A stretch of 64,000 nucleotides of DNA from Peptococcaceae bacterium BICA1-7 (GCA_000802095.1 JUEB01000029.1:62001-126000), one strand, 5' to 3'; counted from the stretch's first letter, positions 14,969-24,265 are shown. The notes: generated by a model not told the origin, from the sequence alone. Translations and numbers: made by a program.

Positions 14969-16858
14969 ATGCCGATGAACTTTGAAACTGTAGAAGTAAC
15001 TACAGATTTTCTTATCATAGGTGGCGGCATGGCCGCCTGCGGCGCTGCCGTAGAAGCTGCTTACTGGGGAAAGAAACACGGAGTTAAGGTAACTCTGGTT
15101 GACAAGGCTTCCATGGTCCGTTCCGGTGCCGTGGGCATGGGTCTTTCAGCTATCAACCAATACATTGGTGTGTCCAAGGGCAAAAACACCATTGAAGACT
15201 ATATCAAGTACGTTAAATACGACCTGATGGGCGTAGCCCGTGACGACCTCGTCGCCAACATCGCCCGCCACGTTGACAGCACCGTTCACCTCTTCGACAA
15301 ATGGGGCCTGCCCTTCTGGAGAGACGAGAATGGCGACTATGTAAATGAAGGCCGCTGGCAGCTCATGATCAACGGTGAGTCCTACAAGGTTGTTGTTGCA
15401 GAAGCTGCAAAGAACGCCCTGGGAATGGACAACATTTACGAGCGCGTATTCATCATCGAGCCCCTGATGGATGGCGACAAAATTGCCGGCGCTGTAGGTT
15501 TCAGCGTTCGCGAAAACAAATTCTATGTGTTCAAGGCCAAAGCAGTTATGGCTGCCATGGGCGGCGCGGTTGGCGTGTTCAAGCCCCGCTCCACTGGTGA
15601 AGGTCTTGGCCGTTCCTGGTATCCCCCCTTCAGCACCGGTTCATCCGCATACTTTACCATCAAGGCCGGCGCAGAAATGACTTGCCAGGAAGTCCGCTTT
15701 GTTCCCATCCGCTTTAAGGATGCATACGGCCCGGTGGGCGCATGGTTCCTGCTGTTCAAATCCCGCGCCACCAACGCTTTCGGCGAAGAGTACATGGTTA
15801 CCCGCCGTGCAGAGCTGGCCAACTGGGGCAAATATGGCGCTGTGAAGCCGATTCCGGCCAACCTGCGTAACTACCTCGGCATGCTGGACCTGTTCGAAGG
15901 CAAAGGACCCATCTACATGAGAACTGATGAGGCCATTGCCAATATCGCCAAGAAGTACGAAGGCGACGAAAAAGCATTCAAGAAGAAAATGAAAGAACTG
16001 GAAGCCGAAGCTTGGGAAGACTTCCTCGACATGACCATTTCACAGGCTCTGCTGTGGGCAGCTACCAACGTTGAGCCCGAAAAGGGACCTTCCGAGATTG
16101 CTGCTACCGAGCCGTACTTCATCGGTTCACACTCCGGCGCTTCCGGCGCATGGGTATCCGGTCCTGAGGACCTGGCAGGCGGCACCGAGTATTTCTGGGG
16201 CTATGCCAACATGACCACCGTTAAGGGTCTGTTTGCAGCCGGCGATGCTTCCGGCGCATCCAGCCACAAGTTCTCCTCCGGTTCACACGCAGAAGGCCGT
16301 ATTGCTGCCAAGGCTGCCATCAAGTACTGCCTTGACAACCCTGCACAGCCTAACGTTGATGCTGCAACCGTAGAAGCTCTTAAGGCAAAAACCTATGAGC
16401 CGCTGGCAATATACGAGCAGTTCAAAGACTTCACCACCGACCCCGAAGTAAACCCGAACTACATCTATCCCAAGATGTTCATGTTCAGGCTCCAGAAGAT
16501 TATGGACGAGTATGTTGGCGGCGTGTCAGCTAACTTCTCAACCAACGCATCTTCACTGGACCGCGCCACTGTTCTGATGGGCTTCCTGAAAGAAGACTCA
16601 GAGAAACTGGCCGCCAGGAACCTGCACGAGCTGATGAGGGTTTGGGAAAACAAACACAGAATCTGGCAGGCTGAGTCACACATCAGGACAGTTATGTTCC
16701 GTGAAGAGACCAGGTGGCCTGGCTACTACTTCAGGGCTGACTTCCCGAAAATGGACGAAGAGAACTGGCTGTGCTTTGTTAACACCAAGTATGATCCCAA
16801 AACTAACGAGTGGTCCGTATTCAAGCGGCCCGTTCTGAACCTGTTCAACGTTGACTAA
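14969..16858 (+). CDS. aprA: Adenylylsulfate reductase alpha subunit
   Basis: The 629-residue FAD subunit that reduces APS to sulfite and AMP in the cytoplasm. FAD motif IIGGGMAACG at residues 16-25; substrate-channel residues recognisable by comparison with the Archaeoglobus enzyme are Trp217, Arg248, Phe260/Leu261 in GAWFLLF, and His388 in GSHSGASGAW. Length is normal for bacterial AprA. It ends before a strong hairpin, so aprBA is its own unit separate from qmoAB. Arginine codons are nearly all CGC/CGT in the first half, in contrast to the paralogue at 7774-9552. Confidence 0.98.
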   Translation: MPMNFETVEVTTDFLIIGGGMAACGAAVEAAYWGKKHGVKVTLVDKASMVRSGAVGMGLSAINQYIGVSKGKNTIEDYIKYVKYDLMGVARDDLVANIARHVDSTVHLFDKWGLPFWRDENGDYVNEGRWQLMINGESYKVVVAEAAKNALGMDNIYERVFIIEPLMDGDKIAGAVGFSVRENKFYVFKAKAVMAAMGGAVGVFKPRSTGEGLGRSWYPPFSTGSSAYFTIKAGAEMTCQEVRFVPIRFKDAYGPVGAWFLLFKSRATNAFGEEYMVTRRAELANWGKYGAVKPIPANLRNYLGMLDLFEGKGPIYMRTDEAIANIAKKYEGDEKAFKKKMKELEAEAWEDFLDMTISQALLWAATNVEPEKGPSEIAATEPYFIGSHSGASGAWVSGPEDLAGGTEYFWGYANMTTVKGLFAAGDASGASSHKFSSGSHAEGRIAAKAAIKYCLDNPAQPNVDAATVEALKAKTYEPLAIYEQFKDFTTDPEVNPNYIYPKMFMFRLQKIMDEYVGGVSANFSTNASSLDRATVLMGFLKEDSEKLAARNLHELMRVWENKHRIWQAESHIRTVMFREETRWPGYYFRADFPKMDEENWLCFVNTKYDPKTNEWSVFKRPVLNLFNVD

Positions 16859-16916
16859 TTAGTCTCACCCATACCCCGGGCGAGATTAGGTAGAACATGT
16901 GCCATCTACGGCGCTG

Positions 16917-16947
16917 GAGATCCCGTGGCCGTTGGCCACGGGATCTC
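16917..16947 (+). terminator. Perfect hairpin after aprA
   Basis: 14-bp perfect stem (GAGATCCCGTGGCC and its complement at 16934-16947) with a 3-base loop. There is no U-tract, so it may be an mRNA 3'-protecting structure rather than a terminator by itself. Confidence 0.6.
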
Positions 16948-17038
16948 TAAACGTCTGTTGCCGGGAGCAAGTCCCGGCTGATGGCGATAGAACGCCTGTG
17001 GGGACTGGCGGTAATAATCTTCTTACAAACCAGTTTTT

Positions 17039-17074
17039 CCAGGCGTCCTTTGGACCGCCTGGAGTTGTTTTTTT
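17039..17074 (+). terminator. Intrinsic terminator between aprBA and qmoAB
   Basis: CCAGGCGTCC pairs with GGACCGCCTGG (one bulge) around a TTT loop and is followed by a long T-run. Confidence 0.85.
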
Positions 17075-17157
17075 AAAAGGCCAGTTGAATAAAAAGGTAT
17101 GGCTTACAATGGTTGTCTAACGCTCTAACTTCATATATGAATGGAGATATCTTGAAT

Positions 17158-18405
17158 ATGGTTAATAAAAGTATTCTGGTAGTTGGCGGAGGAATAAGCG
17201 GTTTGACTGCTGCCATCGAGGCTGCCGAGGTAGGGTTTGATGTATTCATAGTTGAAAAGAACCCTTACCTGGGTGGTAAGGTGACCCAGATAAATCAGTA
17301 CTTCCCCAAGCTTTGCCCGCCTAACTGCGGCCTGGAGATAAACTTCAGAAGAATAAGAAGCAACCCTGCTGTAAAATTCTTCACCATGGCCGAGGTTGAA
17401 AGTGTTTCCGGGCAGGAGGGGAATTTTGACGTAACGGTAAAAATAAATCCCCGCTATGTAAATGAAAACTGCACTGGCTGCGGGAAATGTGCCGAGGTCT
17501 GCCCCGCTCAAAGGGCTAATGACTTTAACTACGGGCTGGACAAAACAAAGGCGGCTTACCTGCCCCACCAGTTTGCCTTCCCGGTGAAGTATGTCATTGA
17601 CGCCGGCGCCTGTCAGGATGGGTGCAGCAAGTGTGTTGAGGCCTGTCAGTATAATGCTATTGAAAAAGATATGCAGCCAAAGACAATGAAGCTGAATGTC
17701 GGTTCCATCGTCTGGGCAACCGGCTGGAAGCCCTATGATGCCGAAAAACTAAGCTATTATGGCTTTGGCAGATACCCCAATGTTATAACCAACGTTATTA
17801 TGGAGAGGCTGGCGGCCATAAACGGCCCCACCGGGGGTAAGATTGTCCGTCCTTCCGACGGAAAAGAAATTAAGAGCATTGCCTTTGTGCAGTGTGCCGG
17901 ATCCAGGGATGAAAACCACCTGCACGCGTGCTCCAGTGTCTGCTGCATGGCTTCACTGAAGCAGGCCACCTATGTCAGGGAGCAGTATCCTGACGCCAAA
18001 ATCTGTATCTATTATATTGACATCAGGGCACGCGGAAAGCATGAAGACTTCTTTGTCAAGGTGCAGAATGAAGCCAATATCACCCTAATCAAGGGCAAGG
18101 CCGGTGAAATTCAGGAAGACTCTGCCACCGGGCAGCTTGTCATAGTGGCTGAGGACCAGCTTAACCAGGCACTGTCCGAAGAAAAATTCGACATGGTAGT
18201 CCTGGCCACCGGTATGCAGCCTGCCACCGCCGAAACAAAGGTGCCCGCTGAGATGACCTACGATGAGGATGGCTATGTGGCTGCCGGTACACCGGGAATT
18301 TGCGCCGCAGGCTGCACCAAGAAGCCCCAGGATGTAGCCGCCGCGGTTGCTGACGCTACAGCCGCAGCGCTCAGGGCAATTCAATCAGTAAGGGGGCAGA
18401 GCTAA
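17158..18405 (+). CDS. qmoA: Quinone-interacting oxidoreductase subunit QmoA
   Basis: A 415-residue HdrA-like FAD protein with the N-terminal Rossmann motif VVGGGISGL, CPPNCGLE, two [4Fe-4S] motifs in an inserted segment (CTGCGKCAEVCP and CQDGCSKCVEAC), and CAGSRD. QmoA works with QmoB and, in Gram-negative sulfate reducers, membrane QmoC to pass electrons to AprBA. ATG 17158 is chosen because the protein then begins next to the FAD strand; TTG 17152 and TTG 17113 are alternatives. The stop overlaps the qmoB start (TAATG). An earlier terminator at 17039 implies its own promoter, which I could not pick out. Confidence 0.93.
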   Translation: MVNKSILVVGGGISGLTAAIEAAEVGFDVFIVEKNPYLGGKVTQINQYFPKLCPPNCGLEINFRRIRSNPAVKFFTMAEVESVSGQEGNFDVTVKINPRYVNENCTGCGKCAEVCPAQRANDFNYGLDKTKAAYLPHQFAFPVKYVIDAGACQDGCSKCVEACQYNAIEKDMQPKTMKLNVGSIVWATGWKPYDAEKLSYYGFGRYPNVITNVIMERLAAINGPTGGKIVRPSDGKEIKSIAFVQCAGSRDENHLHACSSVCCMASLKQATYVREQYPDAKICIYYIDIRARGKHEDFFVKVQNEANITLIKGKAGEIQEDSATGQLVIVAEDQLNQALSEEKFDMVVLATGMQPATAETKVPAEMTYDEDGYVAAGTPGICAAGCTKKPQDVAAAVADATAAALRAIQSVRGQS

Positions 18406-20633
18406 TGGCTAAGAAAATTGGTGTTTATATTTGTTCGGGGTGCGGCATTGGTGATGCCCTGGACATTGATGCCCTCGCCAAGGTAGCCACAAAGGAGTAC
18501 AAGGTTCCGGTCTGCCAGAAAAACGCCTTTTTCTGTGGTAAGGAAGGCGTGGAAGTAATTAAAAAAGACATCGCGGAGAACGAAGTAACCTATGTTGTAA
18601 TAGCGGGTTGCTCGGGCCGTGTAAACTATGACGTTTTTAATTTCGGCCCCTCGGTGGTGCTGGAAAGGGTCAACCTGCGTGAGCGTGTGGTCTGGACCCA
18701 GGAGCCCGATGATGAGGATACTCAGATGATGGCCGAAGACTATCTGCGCATTACTCTGGCCAAACTTAAAAACCTTGAGCTGCCTGAGGCCTATGTGATT
18801 GAAAACTGCAACAAGAGGGTCATGGTGGTGGGCGGTGGCCTGGCCGGCATGACTTCAGCTGTGGAAGTGGCCAAGGCCGGCTATGAGGTAGTGCTGGTGG
18901 AGAAAGAGGACTCCCTGGGTGGCTGGCTTAAAAGGTCATACAAGATAGCCCCCTTAAACTCCCCCTATACCGATCCCGAAGACACCGGGCTGGAAGCCAG
19001 GGTTAAGGAAATAGAAGGTAATTCCAATATTAAGGTATACACTTCCACAACTATTGAAAAGACAGCCGGGGCTCCCGGAATGTTTGATGTTACTTTAAAG
19101 CAGGGCGGAGGCACTCTTGAGGAGAAGGTGGGGGCCATCATCCTGGCCACCGGCGCCGTTCCCTACGAGCCCTCCAAGCTGGGACATCTGGGCTACGGGG
19201 CGTCCCCCAACGTGGTCACCCAGGCGCAGTTTGAGGAACTGGCCGCCAAGGGCACAATCGCCCGCCCCTCGGACGGCAAGGCTGTACAGAAGGTTGGCTT
19301 TATACAGTGCGCCGGGTCCAGGGATCAGGAGCACCTGCCGTACTGTTCGGCGGCCTGCTGCGTGGAGTCCATCAAACAGGCGCTCTATGTAAAGGGTCAG
19401 AACTCCGAGGCTGCAGTTTACGTTTTCTACAAGGACATTCGCTCCTCCGGCCAGTATGAGCACTTCTACAAGAAGGCCCAGAGCGAGGGAGTAATGTTCA
19501 TTAAGGCTGATGTCACCGGTGTGACCGATGATGGGGGCAATCTCACCATCGAGGCCAATGACCTGCTTATGGGATCTCCCACCATGGCTGATGAATTGGA
19601 CATGGTGGTGCTGGCCAACGGTATGGTTCCCACCACAGCCTTTGAAGATCCGGCATACGGAACCGAGGCCCAGGAAGAGGCCGCCTGCGCGGCAGCAGAT
19701 GCTGCTCCCGTGCCCGCGCCCATCATCAAGTCCAATATTCTTAACCTGGAATACAGGCAGGGTCCGGAGCTGCCCTCTCTCAAGTACGGCTTCCCGGATT
19801 CCCACTTCATCTGCTTCCCTTACGAGACCCGCCGTACCGGCATCTATGCGGCCGGCAGCGTAAGAAGGCCCATGGATATGTCCCAGGCTGTGGGAGACGC
19901 CACCGGCGCCGCCCTGAAGGCCGTCCAGTGCATAGAGATGACAGATAAGGGCGGGGCAGTTCATCCTCGTTCCGGAGATATCTCGTTCCCCGATTTCCAG
20001 CTGAACCGTTGCACCCAGTGCAAGCGCTGCACTGAGGAGTGCCCCTTCGGCGCCATCAACGAGGACGAGAAGGGCAATCCGCTGCCCAACCCCACACGCT
20101 GCAGAAGGTGCGGGACCTGTATGGGAGCCTGCCCGGAGCGTATCATCTCCTTTAAGAACTACTCTGTGCCTATGCTGGGCAATATGCTCAAGTCCATTGA
20201 GGTTCCCGAAGAGGACGAGGAGAAGCCGAGAGTTCTTATATTCGCCTGCGAGAACGACGCCATTCCGGCACTGGACATGGCGGGCATAAACAGGCTTCAG
20301 TACAGTAAGTGGGTCCGCATTATTCCGGTCCGCTGCCTTGGCTCCCTTAACCTTGTATGGATCAATGACGCCATGTCCAAAGGATTTGACGGAGTGCTCC
20401 TAATGGGCTGTAAGCACGGGGACGACTACCAGTGCCACTTCATGAAAGGCAGTGAGCTGGCCGGCATAAGACTGTCCAAGGTTTCCGAGACTCTTGACAG
20501 GCTTGGTCTGGAGTCCGAGAGGGTCTACATGACTGAGGTCAATGTAATGGACTATGACAGGATACCCAAGATAATAAATGAATTCGTGGAGAAGATCGAC
20601 AAGTTCGGTCCCAACCCCATGAAGGGATTCTAG
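18405..20633 (+). CDS. qmoB: Quinone-interacting oxidoreductase subunit QmoB
   Basis: A 742-residue protein: N-terminal HdrA Cys domain (CSGCG, CGKEG, AGCSG), FAD motif VVGGGLAGM near residue 141-149, CAGSRD and CSAACC, a C-terminal two-cluster ferredoxin (CTQCKRCTEECP and CRRCGTCMGACP), then an MvhD-like domain (ACENDA, RCLG, GCKHGD). It partners QmoA and relays electrons between AprBA and the HdrBC module that replaces QmoC here. An Ala/Glu-rich insertion (residues 418-437) lies in the FAD domain region. It overlaps qmoA by one base and is followed by a hairpin before hdrC. Confidence 0.94.
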   Translation: MAKKIGVYICSGCGIGDALDIDALAKVATKEYKVPVCQKNAFFCGKEGVEVIKKDIAENEVTYVVIAGCSGRVNYDVFNFGPSVVLERVNLRERVVWTQEPDDEDTQMMAEDYLRITLAKLKNLELPEAYVIENCNKRVMVVGGGLAGMTSAVEVAKAGYEVVLVEKEDSLGGWLKRSYKIAPLNSPYTDPEDTGLEARVKEIEGNSNIKVYTSTTIEKTAGAPGMFDVTLKQGGGTLEEKVGAIILATGAVPYEPSKLGHLGYGASPNVVTQAQFEELAAKGTIARPSDGKAVQKVGFIQCAGSRDQEHLPYCSAACCVESIKQALYVKGQNSEAAVYVFYKDIRSSGQYEHFYKKAQSEGVMFIKADVTGVTDDGGNLTIEANDLLMGSPTMADELDMVVLANGMVPTTAFEDPAYGTEAQEEAACAAADAAPVPAPIIKSNILNLEYRQGPELPSLKYGFPDSHFICFPYETRRTGIYAAGSVRRPMDMSQAVGDATGAALKAVQCIEMTDKGGAVHPRSGDISFPDFQLNRCTQCKRCTEECPFGAINEDEKGNPLPNPTRCRRCGTCMGACPERIISFKNYSVPMLGNMLKSIEVPEEDEEKPRVLIFACENDAIPALDMAGINRLQYSKWVRIIPVRCLGSLNLVWINDAMSKGFDGVLLMGCKHGDDYQCHFMKGSELAGIRLSKVSETLDRLGLESERVYMTEVNVMDYDRIPKIINEFVEKIDKFGPNPMKGF

Positions 20634-20665
20634 TGTTAGCAATATAAAATAGGATATGGGATGAG

Positions 20666-20696
20666 GGACGGCCTAGCGGCCGTCCTGACTCCTTTT
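20666..20696 (+). terminator. Hairpin between qmoB and hdrC
   Basis: GGACGGCC and GGCCGTCC around a TAGC loop, then CCTTTTT ten bases later. Weak or leaky terminator; it may lower hdrCB expression relative to qmoAB. Confidence 0.55.
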
Positions 20697-20789
20697 TGGA
20701 ATAATGAACGGACGTTCAGCGATGGCCAGACATTAAAATAATGTAAAAGAGAGTTTAAAAAAACATTTTGGCCAAAGGAGCATGAAAAT

Positions 20790-21392
20790 ATGACGGGTTT
20801 TAATGTTTCCTCTGGGCCGTTGAAGTACGATACCGAATTCGCCAGGGAGATCTACTCCCTGGAAAACGGCCACCATATTAAAAAATGCATGCAGTGCGGG
20901 ATGTGCGAGGTGTCCTGCGCCACCAGAAAAGAGATGGACTACTCCCCCCGCAAGATGTTTCTCCTTTTGAGGACCGGGCAGAGAGAAGAGTTCTTCAAGT
21001 CAAATACCATGTGGATGTGCAGCACATGCCTGATGTGCAAGGTCCGCTGCCCCAGGGGAGTACCTATTGTAGACGTTATGCACGACCTGAAGTGCTACGC
21101 CATCAGCAAAGGCTACACTGAAAGGGCCCAGGCCGCTTTCTACCAGTCTTTCTGGAAGGAAATATGGAGCCGGGGCAAGCAGTTCGAGGGCGGTCTTATG
21201 GCCAGGTATTACCTTAAGCGGGGCTGGAAAGATATCAGGAAAGATGCCTTTAGAATGAAAGACATGGGTTTGACAATGTTGAAGCATGGACGGATGCCCT
21301 TAATGCCTCCCAAGAGCGTCAAGGGTCTGAAGGACGTGCAGAAGCTGGTGGAAGTGGCCAAGGCCCAGCTGCAGAAAGGGGCGGATAGGTAA
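20790..21392 (+). CDS. hdrC: Heterodisulfide-reductase-type subunit C
   Basis: A 200-residue soluble iron-sulfur protein. CMQCGMCEVSC at residues 33-43 and CSTCLMCKVRCP near 76-87 bind two [4Fe-4S] clusters, as in methanogen HdrC. In Gram-positive sulfate reducers hdrBC stand in place of qmoC after qmoAB, which is exactly the order here. It should connect QmoAB with HdrB. Ribosome binding site AAAGGAG precedes ATG 20790. Its stop overlaps the hdrB start by the ATGA-type junction at 21392. Confidence 0.92.
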   Translation: MTGFNVSSGPLKYDTEFAREIYSLENGHHIKKCMQCGMCEVSCATRKEMDYSPRKMFLLLRTGQREEFFKSNTMWMCSTCLMCKVRCPRGVPIVDVMHDLKCYAISKGYTERAQAAFYQSFWKEIWSRGKQFEGGLMARYYLKRGWKDIRKDAFRMKDMGLTMLKHGRMPLMPPKSVKGLKDVQKLVEVAKAQLQKGADR

Positions 21393-22273
21393 TGAAGTAC
21401 AGCTTTTATCCCGGCTGTTCCATGGAAGCAACGGCTGTCCCGTACCTAAAATCCTTTGAGGCCGTTGCTCATGCACTGGGTATAGAATTGAAAGAGATTC
21501 CCGACTGGAACTGTTGCGGGGCCACTGTTGCCTCAGGAGTAATAGGGGACTATCCGGCCCAGGTAATGACTTCCCGTAATCTGGCTCTGGCTGAGCCTCA
21601 TGGCGCGGACATTGTTGTGCCCTGCAGCTCATGTTACATGAACCTGGCCATTACCAACCGCAAGTTTAAGGAAGACGGGCATTTCCGCCAGATGGCCGAT
21701 GAGGCTCTGGCCTCGGTGGGAATGAAGTACGGCGGCTCTCTTAATGTAAGGCAGATTATTGATGTCATGGTCAACGATGTGGGTCTTGACACAATTAAGT
21801 CCAAGGTCAAAAAGCCTCTTACCGGGCTTAGGGTGGCAGGCTATGTGGGCTGCCAGACCCCAAGGGTTTTCCCCTGGGAATTTGACGACCCGGAACAGCC
21901 TGTATTTTTTGACAAAATTATTGAGGCACTGGGCGCCACCCCGGTGAAGTTCCCCGTGAAGGCCCGCTGCTGCGGCAGCTCTCACTCGGTGGCCCAGCCT
22001 GAAATAACAGCTGACTCGTGCTATAACATCATAACCTCGGCCCAGGACGACCAGGCTCATTTAATAGCCGCGGTATGCCCCATGTGTCAGCTTAATCTGG
22101 ATGCCTATCAGGACCTGGTAAAGGAGCGCCATAAATTAAAAACCTCTATGCCGGTGCTGTTCTTTACCCAGCTTATGGCCATTGCCATGGACCTGCCGCC
22201 GGACGCCTGGGCGCTGAAACATAATATAGTGTCGCCCTTCACGGCTCTGGCAAAATTTGGGGTAGGTAAATAA
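21392..22273 (+). CDS. hdrB: Heterodisulfide-reductase-type subunit B
   Basis: A 293-residue protein with two complete CCG domains: the first has Cys9, NCCG near residue 41 and CSSC near 79; the second has CQTP, CCGS and CPMC. In HdrB each CCG domain binds an unusual non-cubane [4Fe-4S] cluster and acts on a heterodisulfide; here the partner thiol/disulfide or quinone is unknown. All ligand motifs are intact. It is the last gene of the hdrCB pair and is followed by hairpins at 22303-22339 and 22391-22415. Confidence 0.92.
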   Translation: MKYSFYPGCSMEATAVPYLKSFEAVAHALGIELKEIPDWNCCGATVASGVIGDYPAQVMTSRNLALAEPHGADIVVPCSSCYMNLAITNRKFKEDGHFRQMADEALASVGMKYGGSLNVRQIIDVMVNDVGLDTIKSKVKKPLTGLRVAGYVGCQTPRVFPWEFDDPEQPVFFDKIIEALGATPVKFPVKARCCGSSHSVAQPEITADSCYNIITSAQDDQAHLIAAVCPMCQLNLDAYQDLVKERHKLKTSMPVLFFTQLMAIAMDLPPDAWALKHNIVSPFTALAKFGVGK

Positions 22274-22302
22274 ATATAATTTGATGTGCTTGTTTTGACG
22301 AG

Positions 22303-22339
22303 CCGGTACGTTTTCCGCTTGTCTAAGAAAACGTACCGG
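22303..22339 (+). terminator. Long hairpin after hdrB
   Basis: 13-bp perfect arms CCGGTACGTTTTC and its complement with an 11-base loop, no T-run. Possibly a 3' stabilising structure. Confidence 0.5.
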
Positions 22340-22390
22340 GAACAGGGGGGTAAACTTTAACAAATTTTTAAAGAGTATTTATAAAGATAA

Positions 22391-22415
22391 AAAATCAGGA
22401 TCTTTTCCTGATTTT
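22391..22415. terminator. Bidirectional terminator hdrB / ylbF-like
   Basis: AAAATCAGGA and TCCTGATTTT around a 5-base loop, flanked by A and T runs, between convergent genes. Confidence 0.85.
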
Positions 22416-22468
22416 TTATGTTCATAGAGGTTTTCAAATTTATATGTAGTTTAAAAAAATGGTTTTTG

Positions 22469-22816
22469 CTATGCTGAGTGAACTTTTATGCCTTCGCGTA
22501 TTTTCTTGCTTATTTCCTTCATCAGATCCTGGAAATTGGCATTGGCCATGTGGGAAGCCCTGACAACAGGGTGCTGAATGGCAGTCTGCTCGGTGGCAAA
22601 CATTTTCTTTTTATCCTCTTCAGTAAGCTCCATTCCGGCCATCTGTTTTTTGAGCTGGTCCTGCTGCAGCAATTGCAAGTCCTCCACCAGCTTTCTGGCT
22701 TCGGCGTCGTGCAGAAGGCCGTGCTCAGCCTCTTTTACCGCCTTGAACTCATCGGTCTGGGCAAGAATTTTTCCCAGCTCAATACATTTTTCCAAGGCCT
22801 CTTCAATTTTAGTCAT
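22469..22816 (-). CDS. YlbF/YmcA family protein
   Basis: A 115-residue all-helical cytoplasmic protein (Com_YlbF family). The pattern of an N-terminal helix (IEEALEKCIELGKILAQTDEF), a central EAxKLVEDLQxLQ stretch and a C-terminal helix is typical. In Bacillus, YlbF and YmcA with YaaT form the Y-complex that affects RNase Y specificity and thereby sporulation and competence. Whether this copy does so is unknown; Clostridia often have several paralogues. Start ATG 22816 follows GGGGGGTGAG. It is convergent with hdrB. Confidence 0.8.
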   Translation of the reverse strand: MTKIEEALEKCIELGKILAQTDEFKAVKEAEHGLLHDAEARKLVEDLQLLQQDQLKKQMAGMELTEEDKKKMFATEQTAIQHPVVRASHMANANFQDLMKEISKKIREGIKVHSA

Positions 22817-22909
22817 CTACTCACCCCCCGACCTTATTTTCTCCAGCAAAGCAAAAAATCCTTCCTAATAATATTTTTATTAGAAAGAAAAGGCATGCGC
22901 CAACCACAT

Positions 22910-22936
22910 AAAAAGGCCACCCGGTAAAGGGCGGCC
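22910..22936 (-). terminator. Minus-strand terminator of the CBS/TSUP operon
   Basis: On the minus strand GGCCGCCC, 6-base loop, GGGTGGCC, then TTTTT. Located 46 bp after the CBS gene. Confidence 0.8.
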
Positions 22937-22981
22937 GGTGCGTTTGGGGCTTTGCGCGAAGTCTTTCTGTAAGTCCAGTAT

Positions 22982-23524
22982 TTACCCTGCTATTTGTTTT
23001 TCTTCATTAGCAGTATCCGTACTTTCTACATTGAAGGCATATATTTTGCCAATTATTTCATTGGCGCCTATAATGCCAACCACCCTGTCATCCTGCCATA
23101 CCGGCATAACTTCATATCCGTTTGAAACTAGAGCGTGTAATGCCTTAATCAGAGTATCATTTAAATTTAGAAAATGGCTTGCCGGTCTCATGACATCCTG
23201 CACGGCATATTCTAAAATCTCTCGGCACTTTTCTTCAAAAACACTACTCAGGAATAATGGCGGCGTCCATTCGTCAGAGACCGTCCATCCGCGATAAGTG
23301 CCCGCTTTAAAAACTGTTGGATACATCGCCTGTAGAATTTCTCTCAGTCCAAGGATACCTAACAGAGTGCTGTTTTCCGTTACTAAAAGACTGGCGCTGC
23401 CGGGGCATGATCCAGAGCTCAGAGCTTTACCAAGTATACTTAAAGCTTCTTTGACATTACTTCCAGCAGGTATAGAGGGGTACTTACCTATAGCCACCAT
23501 AGCGTCTTTGACTAATATTTCCAT
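22982..23524 (-). CDS. CBS-domain protein
   Basis: A 180-residue cytoplasmic protein made of a tandem CBS pair: the first covers residues 1-70 (KDAMVAIGKYPSI to LLGILGLREIL), the second residues 108-165 (AVQDVMRPASHFL to VVGIIGANEII). CBS pairs bind adenosine nucleotides and regulate partner enzymes or transporters. It is the last gene of a three-gene minus-strand operon with a TSUP exporter and a membrane protein, so AMP/ATP-dependent (or APS/PAPS-like) gating of that transporter is a reasonable guess. GAGGAGG precedes the start. Confidence 0.85.
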   Translation of the reverse strand: MEILVKDAMVAIGKYPSIPAGSNVKEALSILGKALSSGSCPGSASLLVTENSTLLGILGLREILQAMYPTVFKAGTYRGWTVSDEWTPPLFLSSVFEEKCREILEYAVQDVMRPASHFLNLNDTLIKALHALVSNGYEVMPVWQDDRVVGIIGANEIIGKIYAFNVESTDTANEEKQIAG

Positions 23525-23552
23525 TTAAGATTCCTCCTCTATTTTCTTTTAT

Positions 23553-24263
23553 TTACGCTTCTGATTTCTTGGCTGCCTTAGTCATGGTAATACCTAGCCC
23601 ATCATATAGGTAGTAAATCGCAAAACCGTACCATAATGTGTATATTACATAAAAGATTAGCATGAAGGTAACTATGGCGATATTGTTTCTAACATATTTA
23701 ATCTCAATGCCGTAATAGTTATAGGCAGGCTCTATGACTTTCTTTGAAAGTGTTCCAATGGCGTTTGATTCTTTAAATTTACCCTGGGTTTTTAGCTCCT
23801 TGTCAATTTTCTTATAGGCGTTGTACCATCCGTACATTACTTCCCTGGCCTCGTAGCCGTACTTGTCCTTTATCTTTTTACCATCGTTGTTATATAGGGC
23901 GTCACTATCGTTCAGAGTTTCTTTCATTATTTTACCGAGGTCTCCTTTGATAGTAACTTTGTCATTATCCACTATAACTGAGGAATCGGCTGTGGAAAAT
24001 ATTTTGCCCCATTTTTGGGCCTCAGCTGTGTCGGAAGCCTTTATTGAAACATCAATACTACTGCCTACCTGTTGTTCAGCTTTAATTGACTCCTCCTTGA
24101 TAAAATAAGCAGAGCCTTTGGAAAGTGAGTTGAACAGATCGTCGGAGTACTGTAGCCCGTTTCTGCCGTTGCCAAAGGAGGGTGACAATATATACGCGAA
24201 TAGACAGATAAAAGATACCATCATCGCTAACCCAAGTATGAATGTCTTACTATTTCTTATCAT
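23553..24263 (-). CDS. Membrane protein with extracytoplasmic domain, TSUP partner
   Basis: A 236-residue protein with one N-terminal membrane segment (FILGLAMMVSFICLFAYIL), an extracytoplasmic region of about 150 residues, and a C-terminal membrane segment (AIVTFMLIFYVIYTLWYGFA) with a short cytoplasmic tail. I do not know a named family, but the gene lies two bases after the TSUP gene and before the CBS gene, so it is probably an accessory subunit of the exporter. The outer domain is rich in Lys, Asp and Ser with no cysteines. Function is inference from context. Confidence 0.7.
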   Translation of the reverse strand: MIRNSKTFILGLAMMVSFICLFAYILSPSFGNGRNGLQYSDDLFNSLSKGSAYFIKEESIKAEQQVGSSIDVSIKASDTAEAQKWGKIFSTADSSVIVDNDKVTIKGDLGKIMKETLNDSDALYNNDGKKIKDKYGYEAREVMYGWYNAYKKIDKELKTQGKFKESNAIGTLSKKVIEPAYNYYGIEIKYVRNNIAIVTFMLIFYVIYTLWYGFAIYYLYDGLGITMTKAAKKSEA

Positions 24264-24265
24264 AA

